Shown: positions 17,042 to 25,568 of the stretch, piece after piece
How the letters are laid out: each line of letters opens with the position of its first letter
Position numbering within the stretch: position 1 is the stretch's first letter
NCBI GenBank assembly: GCA_016722515.1
Contig: JADKJE010000003.1
Location: 377,508-441,507, forward strand
From: Alphaproteobacteria bacterium
GTDB lineage: Bacteria; Pseudomonadota; Alphaproteobacteria; Rickettsiales; JADKJE01
Direction: 5' to 3'
Length of the DNA: 64,000 nucleotides
Notes under the pieces: generated by a model
What the model was told of the DNA's origin: nothing
Seen by the model: only the letters and a program-made list of their open reading frames with translations
Databases searched by the model: none
Made by a program: the position numbers and the translations under genes

Positions 17042-17806
17042 ATGAATTTAGTTAAACCTTCCCCCATCCTCAACGAATCTGGCACCTTAACGCTAGGTAG
17101 CCTTGATGTTCCTTATCAAATCAAACGTTCTGCTAAACGCAGACGGACAATGGGAATGCGGATTCATAACCAGACAATCCTCCTGCTTGCACCGCTTAAA
17201 ACGCCAACCAAAACATTATTGGAATTTGCGCAAAGCCGTCAACAGTGGATCATTAAGCAATTAGATCGGCAAGAATCAACCTCAGCCCTGTTTAATCATT
17301 TTCACGACGGACAGGTCATTTATGTTCTCGGAGATGCCAAGCGACTCTTCATTGACGACAGCGAAACCCACCCTCCCGGCTGTGAAGTAAATGAAACCCG
17401 TCTCCATGTTTTCATTATACCAACCTTGGATGCAGATGAACGCCATTACCGCATTTGGAAAGAAATAACCACGTGGTTTCGGCACCAGGCTCACGACATT
17501 TTAAAACAGCGACTTGATCATTGGAGTAAAATTATGAATGTAAAATACTCCTCATTTCAATTATCAAGCGCTAAAAGTTACTGGGGGCTTTGCACGCGCC
17601 ATAATCAAATTAAACTCAATTGGAAATTAGTGATGACCCCTCTTCCCGTCATGGATTATGTCATTATTCATGAGTTGGCTCATATTTCTCAAAAGAACCA
17701 TTCCCCTAGATTTTGGGCGATTGTTGCACGTTATGTTCCCGATTATAAAGCAAAACGCAAGGACTTACGTGATGGCCCTTATACCAGAGGAATCAAGGTT
17801 ATGTAG
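17042..17806 (+). CDS. YgjP-type zinc metallopeptidase (DUF45)
   Basis: The 254-residue protein belongs to the YgjP/SprT-like M48-related family. The zinc site is H210-E211-L-A-H214 with the third ligand H220 (HELAHISQKNH), in the family's HELxH-x5-H arrangement. Upstream are the typical motifs RRRTMGMRI and SYWGLCTRHNQIKLNW. Members are cytosolic and often sit near restriction or housekeeping genes; their substrate is not established. No partner gene is evident here. The start ATG lacks a strong ribosome binding site. Confidence 0.88.
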   Translation: MNLVKPSPILNESGTLTLGSLDVPYQIKRSAKRRRTMGMRIHNQTILLLAPLKTPTKTLLEFAQSRQQWIIKQLDRQESTSALFNHFHDGQVIYVLGDAKRLFIDDSETHPPGCEVNETRLHVFIIPTLDADERHYRIWKEITTWFRHQAHDILKQRLDHWSKIMNVKYSSFQLSSAKSYWGLCTRHNQIKLNWKLVMTPLPVMDYVIIHELAHISQKNHSPRFWAIVARYVPDYKAKRKDLRDGPYTRGIKVM

Positions 17807-17885
17807 TGGCTTCCTAAACAACCCTCTTGCCAGTTCCGTTTGCCTCGTGCACAATGGATAAAGTGGGGTATTGAGGAGAGTGAAT

Positions 17886-18860
17886 ATGGATGTTTTCAGC
17901 GTTAACCAGCAAGTTTTAAGCCGTTCGTTTATCGAGCCACCTTATTCGTTTCCAGAAAATATCGTGTGGATTGATCTCTTGCAGCCTACGCCTGAAGAAA
18001 TACACGCCGTTGAAAAATTTCTTAATATCGATCTTCCTACCTCCGAAGAAATGGGGCAGATAGAAGTATCTAATCGCTTGTTTCAAGAAGGTAAATCGGT
18101 GTATATGACCACGAGTACCTTGATGAAAGCCTATTCCCACGAACCAGAAATTCGCCCAATTTCATTTGTTATTGTCGGCAATACACTGGTAACGATCCGT
18201 TACGTAGAATCGACCCCCTTCAAGGATTTCATGTCCCATACATCCCGTTTGTCGCCCAACCAATACCATGCGGTTTATATTTTTATCGCCTTGGTTGGTG
18301 CGCTCACAAACCGTCTGGCAGATATTTTAGAACGGATTGGGCACGACGTGGATATGATTAACCGTAAAATGTTCAGGCATTCTACCCTTGAGCATAAGCA
18401 GAAAATTGATTTCCAAGAAATCCTCTGGGAAATTGGCCGCAGTGGGGATTTAATTTCTAAAGTACGTGAAACGTTGGTTAGCATCAATCGTATGGCCGTT
18501 TATTTTAGCCAGGTTGCCGCGACAATCGGTGGGACATTTGACGACAATACCTTGTTACAGACAGAAATCCATGATCTGCAGTCACTGCTGGATCACGCCA
18601 GTTTTTTAACCAGCAAATTGAATTTTATTTTAGACGCCACGTTGGGCAAGATTAATATCGAGCAGAACGTCATCATCAAAATTTTCTCACTTGCTGCCGT
18701 TATTTTCCTGCCCCCGACTTTGGTCGCCAGTACGTATGGTATGAATTTTAAATTGATTCCTGAATTGGATTTTAAATTTGGTTACCCTATGGCGTTAGGT
18801 TTCATGGTATTATCGGCGGTAATAACCTACCAGTTTTTTAAGCGTAAAGGCTGGCTGTAA
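17886..18860 (+). CDS. corA: CorA-family magnesium transporter
   Basis: The ATG at 17886 is chosen because GAGGAG lies just before it; the longer frame from 17871 contains that ribosome binding site. The 324-residue protein has a large cytosolic N-terminal domain. Two C-terminal membrane helices follow (IIKIFSLAAVIFLPPTLVAS and ALGFMVLSAVITYQFF) with the selectivity motif Y-G-M-N at 284-287. It ends in a basic tail (KRKGWL). CorA pentamers import Mg2+ and also carry Co2+ or Ni2+. The gene is monocistronic and convergent with the phosphohexomutase gene. Confidence 0.92.
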   Translation: MDVFSVNQQVLSRSFIEPPYSFPENIVWIDLLQPTPEEIHAVEKFLNIDLPTSEEMGQIEVSNRLFQEGKSVYMTTSTLMKAYSHEPEIRPISFVIVGNTLVTIRYVESTPFKDFMSHTSRLSPNQYHAVYIFIALVGALTNRLADILERIGHDVDMINRKMFRHSTLEHKQKIDFQEILWEIGRSGDLISKVRETLVSINRMAVYFSQVAATIGGTFDDNTLLQTEIHDLQSLLDHASFLTSKLNFILDATLGKINIEQNVIIKIFSLAAVIFLPPTLVASTYGMNFKLIPELDFKFGYPMALGFMVLSAVITYQFFKRKGWL

Positions 18861-18908
18861 AAAGACATGGACGTTTTGATTTATTCTATGGTTGGTTGGC
18901 GTTGATTA

Positions 18909-20282
18909 TCAAACGGAGCATCCTTCCTCTAATAATCCCCTCACCTCGTCCTCTAACCGTTCGAGGGCTTCTTTACTTTTGCCTTCTGCACGCCAGACAA
19001 TCACTGGTTGTGTGTTTGACGCCCGCACCAGCCACCAGCCATCAGGCGTTGTCACGCGGATGCCATCGATATCTAATACAGAATGGCCAGGTCGACCGTG
19101 GATCATTTGTTTAATGTTACTGACCAATGCTTCGGCTTTATCGCTTTCGCAGGGAACTCGGTGCTCCAGGGTGCTGAAGGTTTCGGGAATGGCATCGATC
19201 ATGTCTTTAAAGCTTTTACCGCTATCGGCAATAGCACGCAATAGGCGTACCCCGGCATAAATACCATCGTCATAACCAAAATATTCATCGGCAAAAAAGA
19301 TATGGCCGCTCATTTCGCCGGCAAAGAGGGCTGATTCTTCTTTCATTTTGTGTTTGATCAGTGAATGGCCCGTTTTATAAATAATGGCACGGCCGCCTGC
19401 TTTTTCAATGCCTTCAAAGACAACCTGTGAACATTTAACATCGCCAATAATGGCAGCGCCAGGGTGTTTCTTTAATAAATCCTGGGCAAGCAGTAGCATA
19501 ATTTGGTCGCCCCATAAAATGCGGCCACTGGCATCTACCGCACCGATACGGTCGCCATCACCATCAAAAGCCAGGCCAATGTCGCATTGGTTAGCTTGTA
19601 CGGTTTCAATAAGCTGTGCTAAATTTTCAGCAACAGAAGGATCAGGATGATGCGCGGGAAATGTGCCGTCAATCACGGTATTAATAGCCACATGTCCACC
19701 GGGCAGCTGCTCGATGAGTGCTTCAACCACCTCACCCGCAGCACCACTGCCTGGATCCCATGCGACCGAAAAAGGCAGATCACGTCCTGCAAGTACCGAA
19801 GCCAGTGTTTCTACATACGTTTCCTGAACGTCTTCAAATGACACACTTCCAGACGCCTGCCGCACATCACCCTCTCTCAGGCGCAGTTGAAAATCCTGGA
19901 TATCCTCCCCGTAAAAAGGAGCGGTCGCACGCGAAAATTTTAAACCATTATGGTGCCCTGGATTATGCGAGCCAGTCACCATCACACCACCATCAGCTTT
20001 TAATTCACGAACCGAAAAATATAGCATGGGCGATGGTCCCAGCCCTACCCGAATTACTTCAGCGCCAGATGCCATCAACCCTTTCACCAGCTCTTCTTCC
20101 ATTCTAGGTGAGGAAAGCCTACCATCTAATCCCACACAGATACGGCAACGCCCGCTTTCTTGATAAATCTTGGTCGCAAATAAACGCCCCAGATGATAGG
20201 CATCGATTGGGTTCAGCGTATCGCCAGCGATTCCCCGGACATCATAAGCGCGTAAAATAGAAGGATGGAATTGGTGTTTCAT
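18909..20282 (-). CDS. Phosphomannomutase/phosphoglucomutase
   Basis: The 457-residue protein is an alpha-D-phosphohexomutase of the ManB/AlgC type and is full length. The phosphoserine loop is MVTGSHNPGHHNG with Ser105. The metal-binding loop is D240-G-D-G-D244-R. The sugar-specificity loop is GEMSGHIFF, and the C-terminal phosphate-binding loop is VRASNTQPV. It interconverts hexose 1- and 6-phosphates, feeding nucleotide-sugar synthesis for surface polysaccharide. It lies 17 bases after the SDR gene on the same strand, so the two are probably co-transcribed. Confidence 0.92.
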   Translation of the reverse strand: MKHQFHPSILRAYDVRGIAGDTLNPIDAYHLGRLFATKIYQESGRCRICVGLDGRLSSPRMEEELVKGLMASGAEVIRVGLGPSPMLYFSVRELKADGGVMVTGSHNPGHHNGLKFSRATAPFYGEDIQDFQLRLREGDVRQASGSVSFEDVQETYVETLASVLAGRDLPFSVAWDPGSGAAGEVVEALIEQLPGGHVAINTVIDGTFPAHHPDPSVAENLAQLIETVQANQCDIGLAFDGDGDRIGAVDASGRILWGDQIMLLLAQDLLKKHPGAAIIGDVKCSQVVFEGIEKAGGRAIIYKTGHSLIKHKMKEESALFAGEMSGHIFFADEYFGYDDGIYAGVRLLRAIADSGKSFKDMIDAIPETFSTLEHRVPCESDKAEALVSNIKQMIHGRPGHSVLDIDGIRVTTPDGWWLVRASNTQPVIVWRAEGKSKEALERLEDEVRGLLEEGCSV

Positions 20283-20299
20283 AACTACTAAATACCTTA

Positions 20300-21103
20300 T
20301 TAAAGTGAATGTTGTTTATCTTTGGGTGATGCAGTTGTATCCGTATTTTTAGAAGGAAGCGAACGAAATATCCAATCCGTCCAAGCAGGAGGTAAACTAC
20401 TGAGGAACCATATAATCATATACAGTGGGTACGGAAACGCCAGGCGCGATTTATTACATGCCAGTCCCTTTATAATGGTGGTTGCTGCCTTTTCAACCGG
20501 AACAAGAAAGGGCATGGGAAATTCATTCACATCGGTCATGGGAGTCTTGATATAGCCTGGAGTAATCACAGTCACGCCTACGTTGTCTTTGCTTAACCAC
20601 CCTCTTAACGCTTCGCCATAGACTTTGACTGCGGCTTTGCTGGCAGAATACGCGGGAGCGCTTGGTAAGCCCCTGTATCCGGAAAGGGAGCTGATGATAC
20701 CTATCTGCCCTCGCTTGCGCTGCTGCATGCGAGGAATAAGCGGGTGAATGGTGTGCATCAGGCCTAAGACGTTGGTGTGAAAGATACGCTTGACCTGGGA
20801 TTCATCCTCGCCAAATTGTCCGCTGCCAGCAGAAATACCAGCATTGGCAATCACCGTATCAATTGTGAATTGTGTGTCCATCGTGCATATCCAATCTTCG
20901 AGGGCAGCTTCGTCGCATACATCAATAATCTTAAACTCAACGTTTGCACCTTGTGCCCGGCATCGATCCATGATAGGCTCTAAACGTTCGATATTTCGGG
21001 CTGTCAGCAGTAATGTTACCCCCGGTTTTGCGTATTGTATGGCAAGCTCTGCCCCCAATCCGCTACTGGCTCCGGTGATGAGAATAACCTTAGGATTTTT
21101 CAT
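20300..21103 (-). CDS. Short-chain dehydrogenase/reductase
   Basis: The 267-residue protein has the classical SDR signature. The nucleotide-binding TGASSGLG is at 10-17, NAG is in the middle, and the catalytic residues are Ser139, Tyr152 and Lys156 (AYSASKAAVK). A hydrophobic C-terminal segment (PLYMIIWFLSSLPPAW) suggests membrane attachment, as in SDR subfamilies acting on lipids. The substrate is unknown. It is the first gene of a two-gene operon with the phosphohexomutase. Confidence 0.88.
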   Translation of the reverse strand: MKNPKVILITGASSGLGAELAIQYAKPGVTLLLTARNIERLEPIMDRCRAQGANVEFKIIDVCDEAALEDWICTMDTQFTIDTVIANAGISAGSGQFGEDESQVKRIFHTNVLGLMHTIHPLIPRMQQRKRGQIGIISSLSGYRGLPSAPAYSASKAAVKVYGEALRGWLSKDNVGVTVITPGYIKTPMTDVNEFPMPFLVPVEKAATTIIKGLACNKSRLAFPYPLYMIIWFLSSLPPAWTDWIFRSLPSKNTDTTASPKDKQHSL

Positions 21104-21137
21104 GGATGAATAATTCCGTTATAAGTTCATTTGCTGG

Positions 21138-21165
21138 TTGACAAACCTAGCGATATCGTTATGAT
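21138..21165 (+). promoter_or_regulatory. Sigma-70-type promoter of rpsD
   Basis: A consensus TTGACA at 21138-21143 and TATGAT at 21160-21165 are 16 bases apart, 53 bases before the rpsD start codon. It lies in the gap between the divergent SDR and rpsD genes. Confidence 0.75.
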
Positions 21166-21218
21166 ATGCAAGCTCAAATTTTATGAATAGTATAATTCAA
21201 CATAAGTAAGGAATTCTT

Positions 21219-21842
21219 GTGGCAGTAACAAAAATTAAACGTAAGCAACGTAAATTCAGGCTTTCTCGCCGTATCGGCCAACCTCTTTGGGGTCAAGCAA
21301 AAGATCCATCTAACGACCGTAATTATGGTCCAGGTCAACATGGTGTACGCCGTGGCGTATTATCAGGTTACGGAGAGCAGCTTCGCGCCATGCAGAAATT
21401 TAAAATCTATTATGGTTTAAAAGAAAAAGCACTTAGCCGTCTTTATAAAATGGCTGTGCGTCTGAAAGGAGACTCTTCTGAGCATCTAATCGGGCTGTTA
21501 GAAACCCGTTTGGCTTCGTTCGTGTATCGTTCTAAACTGGCTCCTACTATTTTCTCGGCAAATCAGTTTGTGGTTCACAAGCATGTTAAAGTGAATGGCC
21601 GCATCTGTAACTGCCCTAGCCGTTTGCTTAAAGTAGGCGATAAAGTAGAGCTGGTGACCAAAGCGCATCAGATTCCTGCCGTTATCCAGGCAATTGCTGA
21701 TAACAGCCGCGATGTACCAGAATATATCCGCGTTGATCATGGCCATTTTGCTGCTGAACTTGTCAGCGTACCTCATCTGGATGATGTTCCTTACCCGGTG
21801 GTTATGCAACCGAACCTGGTGGTAGAGTATTATTCTCAGTAG
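21219..21842 (+). CDS. rpsD: 30S ribosomal protein S4
   Basis: The 207-residue protein is a complete S4, a primary 16S rRNA binder that organises the 30S body. It has the zinc-less alphaproteobacterial type of N-terminus, and the core motif PGQHGVRRG is present. The S4 RNA-binding domain covers about residues 95-160 (LLETRLASFVYRSKLAPT). The GTG start is supported by AAGGA six bases upstream. It stands outside any ribosomal operon with its own promoter and terminator, as is common in alphaproteobacteria. Confidence 0.97.
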   Translation: MAVTKIKRKQRKFRLSRRIGQPLWGQAKDPSNDRNYGPGQHGVRRGVLSGYGEQLRAMQKFKIYYGLKEKALSRLYKMAVRLKGDSSEHLIGLLETRLASFVYRSKLAPTIFSANQFVVHKHVKVNGRICNCPSRLLKVGDKVELVTKAHQIPAVIQAIADNSRDVPEYIRVDHGHFAAELVSVPHLDDVPYPVVMQPNLVVEYYSQ

Positions 21843-21861
21843 GTTATTTAATTTTACTTTT

Positions 21862-21894
21862 AAAAAAGCCTGCCTTCGGGTAGGCTTTTTTTTT
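21862..21894 (+). terminator. Rho-independent terminator of rpsD
   Basis: The stem AGCCTGCC / GGTAGGCT (one G-T pair) with a TTCG loop is flanked by an A-run and followed by nine T residues. The A-run makes it usable in both directions. Confidence 0.92.
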
Positions 21895-21924
21895 AGATAA
21901 AACTTAGTCAGGTTGAGTCGCCCT

Positions 21925-22560
21925 ATGTTAACCCCCTCTTTGCATCGCCGTGGTTTTATGTGTGTCTTATCTTCGCCATCTGGTGCGGGGAAAACCACGT
22001 TATCCAAACTTCTACTTCAGCAGGATGATCATCTGGAAATGTCGGTTTCGGCCACGACTCGTACCATGCGTCCTGGTGAAGAAAACGGCACCGATTATTA
22101 TTTTATCAGCCAGGAAGAGTTTATTAAAAAACGTGAAGCGGGTGATTTTTTAGAATATGCCGAAGTGTTTGGTCATCATTATGGTACCCCCAAAGATAAA
22201 GTAGCGGCGGTGATTAAAGATGGCCGTGATATTTTATTTGATATAGACTGGCAGGGAACATTGCAGCTTGCTACCCAGGCACCGGAGGATGTTGTAAGTA
22301 TCTTCATCCTGCCCCCGTCTCTTAAAGAATTAGAACGCCGCCTGCACTATCGTGCCCAGGATAATGAAGCGATTATTCAAACACGGATGAGCAAGGCAGC
22401 CAGTGAAATAAGCCACTGGAATAGTTATGATTATGTGTTGGTCAATAAGGACCTTGACGAAACCCTGCATTTAATCCAGGTGATTATCCAGGCAGAGCGC
22501 GTTAAGCGCAAACGGCAACAGGGGCTTACGGATTTTGTGCAGAAATTGCTGAATTCCTAG
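21925..22560 (+). CDS. gmk: Guanylate kinase
   Basis: From the ATG at 21925 the protein has 211 residues, the usual length. The P-loop SSPSGAGKTT is at 16-25. The GMP-binding residues are found in SVSATTRTMRPGEENGTDYYF and EYAEVFGHHYGT, and the lid in ELERRLHYRAQ. It converts GMP to GDP with ATP. An in-frame TTG four codons upstream is possible but less likely. It is monocistronic here. Confidence 0.95.
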   Translation: MLTPSLHRRGFMCVLSSPSGAGKTTLSKLLLQQDDHLEMSVSATTRTMRPGEENGTDYYFISQEEFIKKREAGDFLEYAEVFGHHYGTPKDKVAAVIKDGRDILFDIDWQGTLQLATQAPEDVVSIFILPPSLKELERRLHYRAQDNEAIIQTRMSKAASEISHWNSYDYVLVNKDLDETLHLIQVIIQAERVKRKRQQGLTDFVQKLLNS

Positions 22561-22847
22561 AGCGTAAGTATAAGTTTTAAGAAGTGTTGTTAAGCGTGCT
22601 GTTGGATCCCCAGCCCAAGTGGACTGAGGATAATGACGGCGTTTGTAGGACATGAATACAGGCGTTATCAGGCTATTTTTATGTCTCAATTTATTTTCTT
22701 AGTGTCTAAGTCAGAAGCCTGAAGGGTGGATGTATCCACGCTATCTAAAAACTCTTTTCGTTACCTTAAACTTCTCCCTTCGCATCCTTGCTTTTTTCCT
22801 AAAATCATTTAAAATCAGCCTTCATTTATTCATAAGGTTATCCTATT
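22561..22847. other. Intergenic region before leuD
   Basis: No gene is seen in these 287 bases. A segment around 22592-22625 (GCTGTTGGATCCCCAGCCCA) resembles the core of the palindromic repeats at 35.5 kb and 57.9 kb. A short hairpin (TGGATGTATCCA) lies at about 22727-22738. The leuD promoter must be here but I cannot place it reliably. Confidence 0.35.
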
Positions 22848-23471
22848 ATGCAGGCTTTTACCACCCATTCGGGGATTGCGGCCCCTTTACCGTTGGTTAA
22901 TATCGACACGGATATGTTAATTTCTAAAGAGCACTTAAAAACCATTAAGCGCACAGGTCTTGGTATTCATTTATTTGGTGAAATGCGCTACCTGGACAAT
23001 GGTGACGAAAATCCAAATTTTGTGTTGAATCAAGATGCATTCCGTAAAGCCAGCATCCTGGTGGCTGGTGATAATTTTGGATGTGGTTCCAGCCGTGAGC
23101 ATGCGCCGTGGGCTTTGCTTGACTTTGGCATACGTTCTATTATTGCTCCAAGCTTTGCTGATATTTTTTATAATAATTGCTTCAAAAACGGTATCCTGCC
23201 GATTGCTTTGCCAGAAGCAAATGTCAAAGAATTGATGCACGATAGCACCGCCCATCCTGGCAACTATTTTACCATTGATTTGGATAAACAAACGGTGATC
23301 AGCCCCAGCGGCAAATCGTTTTCATTCGATATCGATGCGTTTCGTAAACATTGCCTGATTAATGGCCTTGATGATATTGGACTTACCTTGCAGAAAGCAG
23401 ATGAAATTAATGCGTATGAAGCTAAATACAGCCAGATCAGCCCATGGTTGTTTAACTCTGAATCGAAATAA
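22848..23471 (+). CDS. leuD: 3-isopropylmalate dehydratase small subunit
   Basis: The 207-residue protein is a full LeuD with the swivelling-domain motifs NIDTDMLISKEHLK near the N-terminus and GDNFGCGSSREHAPWAL in the middle. Together with the iron-sulfur large subunit LeuC it isomerises 2- to 3-isopropylmalate in leucine synthesis. LeuB follows 11 bases downstream, so they form an operon. The gene for LeuC is not adjacent; upstream is gmk. Confidence 0.95.
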   Translation: MQAFTTHSGIAAPLPLVNIDTDMLISKEHLKTIKRTGLGIHLFGEMRYLDNGDENPNFVLNQDAFRKASILVAGDNFGCGSSREHAPWALLDFGIRSIIAPSFADIFYNNCFKNGILPIALPEANVKELMHDSTAHPGNYFTIDLDKQTVISPSGKSFSFDIDAFRKHCLINGLDDIGLTLQKADEINAYEAKYSQISPWLFNSESK

Positions 23472-23482
23472 GGATCTCTCAC

Positions 23483-24580
23483 ATGGCTCGTAAATCAATT
23501 TTTATCTTAAGCGGCGATGGTATTGGTCCCGAAGTCACAGCTCAGGCAATCAAGATACTCGACTGGTTCAGCAGTCACGGCAATGTCTCTTTTGATATCA
23601 GCCACGGCCTGATCGGCGGTGCGGCCATTGATGCCACAGGGACTCCCCTGCCCGATGCCACATTGGAGCAGGCTCTAGCTGCCGATTCTGTGTTGCTCGG
23701 TGCTGTTGGTGGTCCTAAATGGGACACGATTGAACGCAGTATCCGCCCTGAGCGAGGCCTACTGGGTATTCGCAAAGGCATGGGATTATTTGCCAATTTG
23801 CGCCCTGCTGTGGTATTTGAAGAATTAGCAGATGCTTCAACGTTAAAACATGACGTCGTCGCCGGGTTGGATATCATGATCGTGCGTGAACTTACCGGTG
23901 ATGTCTATTTTGGCCAGCCACGCGGCATTCAGACCGCACCTGATGGATCAAGAGTTGGTATTAACACGATGATTTATCATGATTATGAAGTGCAACGCAT
24001 TGCCAAAGTTGCTTTTGAGCTTGCACGTAAACGTAAGAACAACGTGTGCTCTGTAGACAAAGCGAACGTATTGGAATCAACCGAAATGTGGCGACAGGAA
24101 GTTCAGAAACTTCATGATTTGGAGTATACCGATATTCATCTATCACACATGTATGTCGATAATGCCGCCATGCAATTAGTGCGCAACCCTAAACAATTTG
24201 ATGTGATTGTTACCGGCAATATCTTCGGCGATATACTTTCCGACTGCGCAGCAATGCTTACCGGGTCTCTGGGAATGCTGCCTTCGGCATCACTGGGAGC
24301 CAGACAGGGCGATAAGCAACCGTCGCTTTACGAACCGGTTCATGGCAGCGCTCCAGATATAGCAGGTAAGGATATGGCCAATCCCATTGCTACCATTTTA
24401 AGCCTAAGCATGATGCTGCGTTATTCCTTTGATATGACCAACGAAGCCGATAAACTAGAAGCAGCGGTTAAAAAGGTACTTTCGCAAGGTTTACGCACGG
24501 GTGACATTATGCAGCCGGGCATGGAGAAAATTGGTACCAATGCGATGGGTAACGCAATCCTAAAAGCACTTAACGACTAG
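23483..24580 (+). CDS. leuB: 3-isopropylmalate dehydrogenase
   Basis: The 365-residue protein has the full isopropylmalate dehydrogenase layout. It opens with LSGDGIGPEVT. The substrate arginines are in RPERGLLGIRKGMGLFANLRP, and the catalytic Tyr is in IVRELTGDVYFG. The metal site GNIFGDILSDCAAML and the NAD-binding EPVHGSAPDIAG follow. It oxidatively decarboxylates 3-isopropylmalate to 2-ketoisocaproate. It is co-transcribed with leuD. Confidence 0.96.
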   Translation: MARKSIFILSGDGIGPEVTAQAIKILDWFSSHGNVSFDISHGLIGGAAIDATGTPLPDATLEQALAADSVLLGAVGGPKWDTIERSIRPERGLLGIRKGMGLFANLRPAVVFEELADASTLKHDVVAGLDIMIVRELTGDVYFGQPRGIQTAPDGSRVGINTMIYHDYEVQRIAKVAFELARKRKNNVCSVDKANVLESTEMWRQEVQKLHDLEYTDIHLSHMYVDNAAMQLVRNPKQFDVIVTGNIFGDILSDCAAMLTGSLGMLPSASLGARQGDKQPSLYEPVHGSAPDIAGKDMANPIATILSLSMMLRYSFDMTNEADKLEAAVKKVLSQGLRTGDIMQPGMEKIGTNAMGNAILKALND

Positions 24581-24591
24581 CTTCTTTTTGC

Positions 24592-24619
24592 TTTACATTC
24601 GGTTGTGTTGGTTTATAAC
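24592..24619 (+). promoter_or_regulatory. Probable promoter of fdxA
   Basis: TTTACA at 24592-24597 and TATAAC at 24614-24619 are 16 bases apart. They sit immediately after the leuB stop and 21 bases before the fdxA ATG, leaving room only for a short leader with the GAGGAG ribosome binding site. Confidence 0.5.
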
Positions 24620-24640
24620 AAATAGAAAGAGGAGTGAATT

Positions 24641-24976
24641 ATGACATACGTAGTAACTGATGCCTGCATCCGCTGCAAATACACTGATTGCGTGTCTGTC
24701 TGCCCGGTAGATTGTTTTTATGAGGGCGAAAACATGTTGGTTATTAACCCAGATGAATGTATTGATTGCGGAGTTTGCGAACCTGAATGCCCTATCGATG
24801 CCATTAAAACAGATGATGTTGCTGGTATTGAATGGCTGGAGCTTAATCGTGAATATTCACAAAAATGGCCTAATATTTCAACTCAAAAAGAACCAATGGA
24901 AGGGGCAGATGAGGCGAGTAAAGAACAAGATAAAAAAGCAAAATATTTTAACCCTCAAGCTGGATCCGGCAATTAA
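24641..24976 (+). CDS. fdxA: Seven-iron ferredoxin FdxA
   Basis: The 111-residue protein matches the 3Fe-4S/4Fe-4S ferredoxins of the FdI type. Cysteines at 9, 12, 17, 21 and 25 form the first region, and those at 40, 43, 46 and 50 form CxxCxxCxxxCP. The spacing corresponds to Azotobacter FdI shifted by one. A conserved acidic tail (NREYSQKWPNIS) follows. It is a cytosolic low-potential electron carrier whose partner is unknown here. AGAGGAG precedes the ATG. Confidence 0.95.
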   Translation: MTYVVTDACIRCKYTDCVSVCPVDCFYEGENMLVINPDECIDCGVCEPECPIDAIKTDDVAGIEWLELNREYSQKWPNISTQKEPMEGADEASKEQDKKAKYFNPQAGSGN

Positions 24977-25036
24977 TTCGAACATTTTTCATACAATAGC
25001 CAAGTAATAGTTAAGCGAAGTTAATAATTGAATTTA

Positions 25037-25065
25037 TTTACTTTTTGTTAATATTATGCTATAAT
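25037..25065 (+). promoter_or_regulatory. Sigma-70-type promoter
   Basis: TTTACT at 25037-25042 and a perfect TATAAT at 25060-25065 are 17 bases apart, 32 bases before the start of the small exported protein gene. Confidence 0.7.
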
Positions 25066-25097
25066 AATGGGCATAAATAAGAAATGTGAGAGGAAAT

Positions 25098-25568
25098 ATG
25101 CAAAGTTTGGGTTCACTGTATCAAAAATCATTACGCTCGTTAGCGGTTGGGGCTTTTACCTTCATGGTTCCTGCTCAATCCATGGCTACGCCATGTGCTA
25201 CATCTACCGAAAAAGAAGCCATGGATTTTAGAGCGATGCAGAGCATGCTAATGGTTGCGGCACTTTCTTGTCACCAGCAATCGCATTATAACAACTTTGT
25301 TTCTCATAATAAATCAGAACTGGTTGAAAATGCCAACGTCTTAAAATCGTATTTTCACCGTGTCTATGGCAGAGGTGCTAACGATAAAATGAACAGCTTT
25401 ATTACTACGCTTGCCAATGAAGCTTCTAAACGAAGCCTTTCAAGCTCATCGGAATCCTACTGCATGCAAACAGAGCGTGTGTTTAGCCAAGTGTTAGAAG
25501 ATCGCTCTGCAAAGCTTTCGAAAGCGAATGATTATGCGACGTTACATGGTGTACAGGCATGCCGCTAA
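25098..25568 (+). CDS. Small exported protein
   Basis: The ATG at 25098 follows GAGAGGAAAT, so it is preferred over the frame start at 25086. The 156-residue product begins with a signal peptide (a basic start, hydrophobic VGAFTFMVPAQSMA, cleavage near ATPCAT). The mature part is helical and has four or five cysteines (CATST, LSCHQQ, SYCMQ, QACR) that can form periplasmic disulfides. I do not recognise the family. Its last 10 bases overlap the ygfZ start, which suggests translational coupling. Confidence 0.7.
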   Translation: MQSLGSLYQKSLRSLAVGAFTFMVPAQSMATPCATSTEKEAMDFRAMQSMLMVAALSCHQQSHYNNFVSHNKSELVENANVLKSYFHRVYGRGANDKMNSFITTLANEASKRSLSSSSESYCMQTERVFSQVLEDRSAKLSKANDYATLHGVQACR

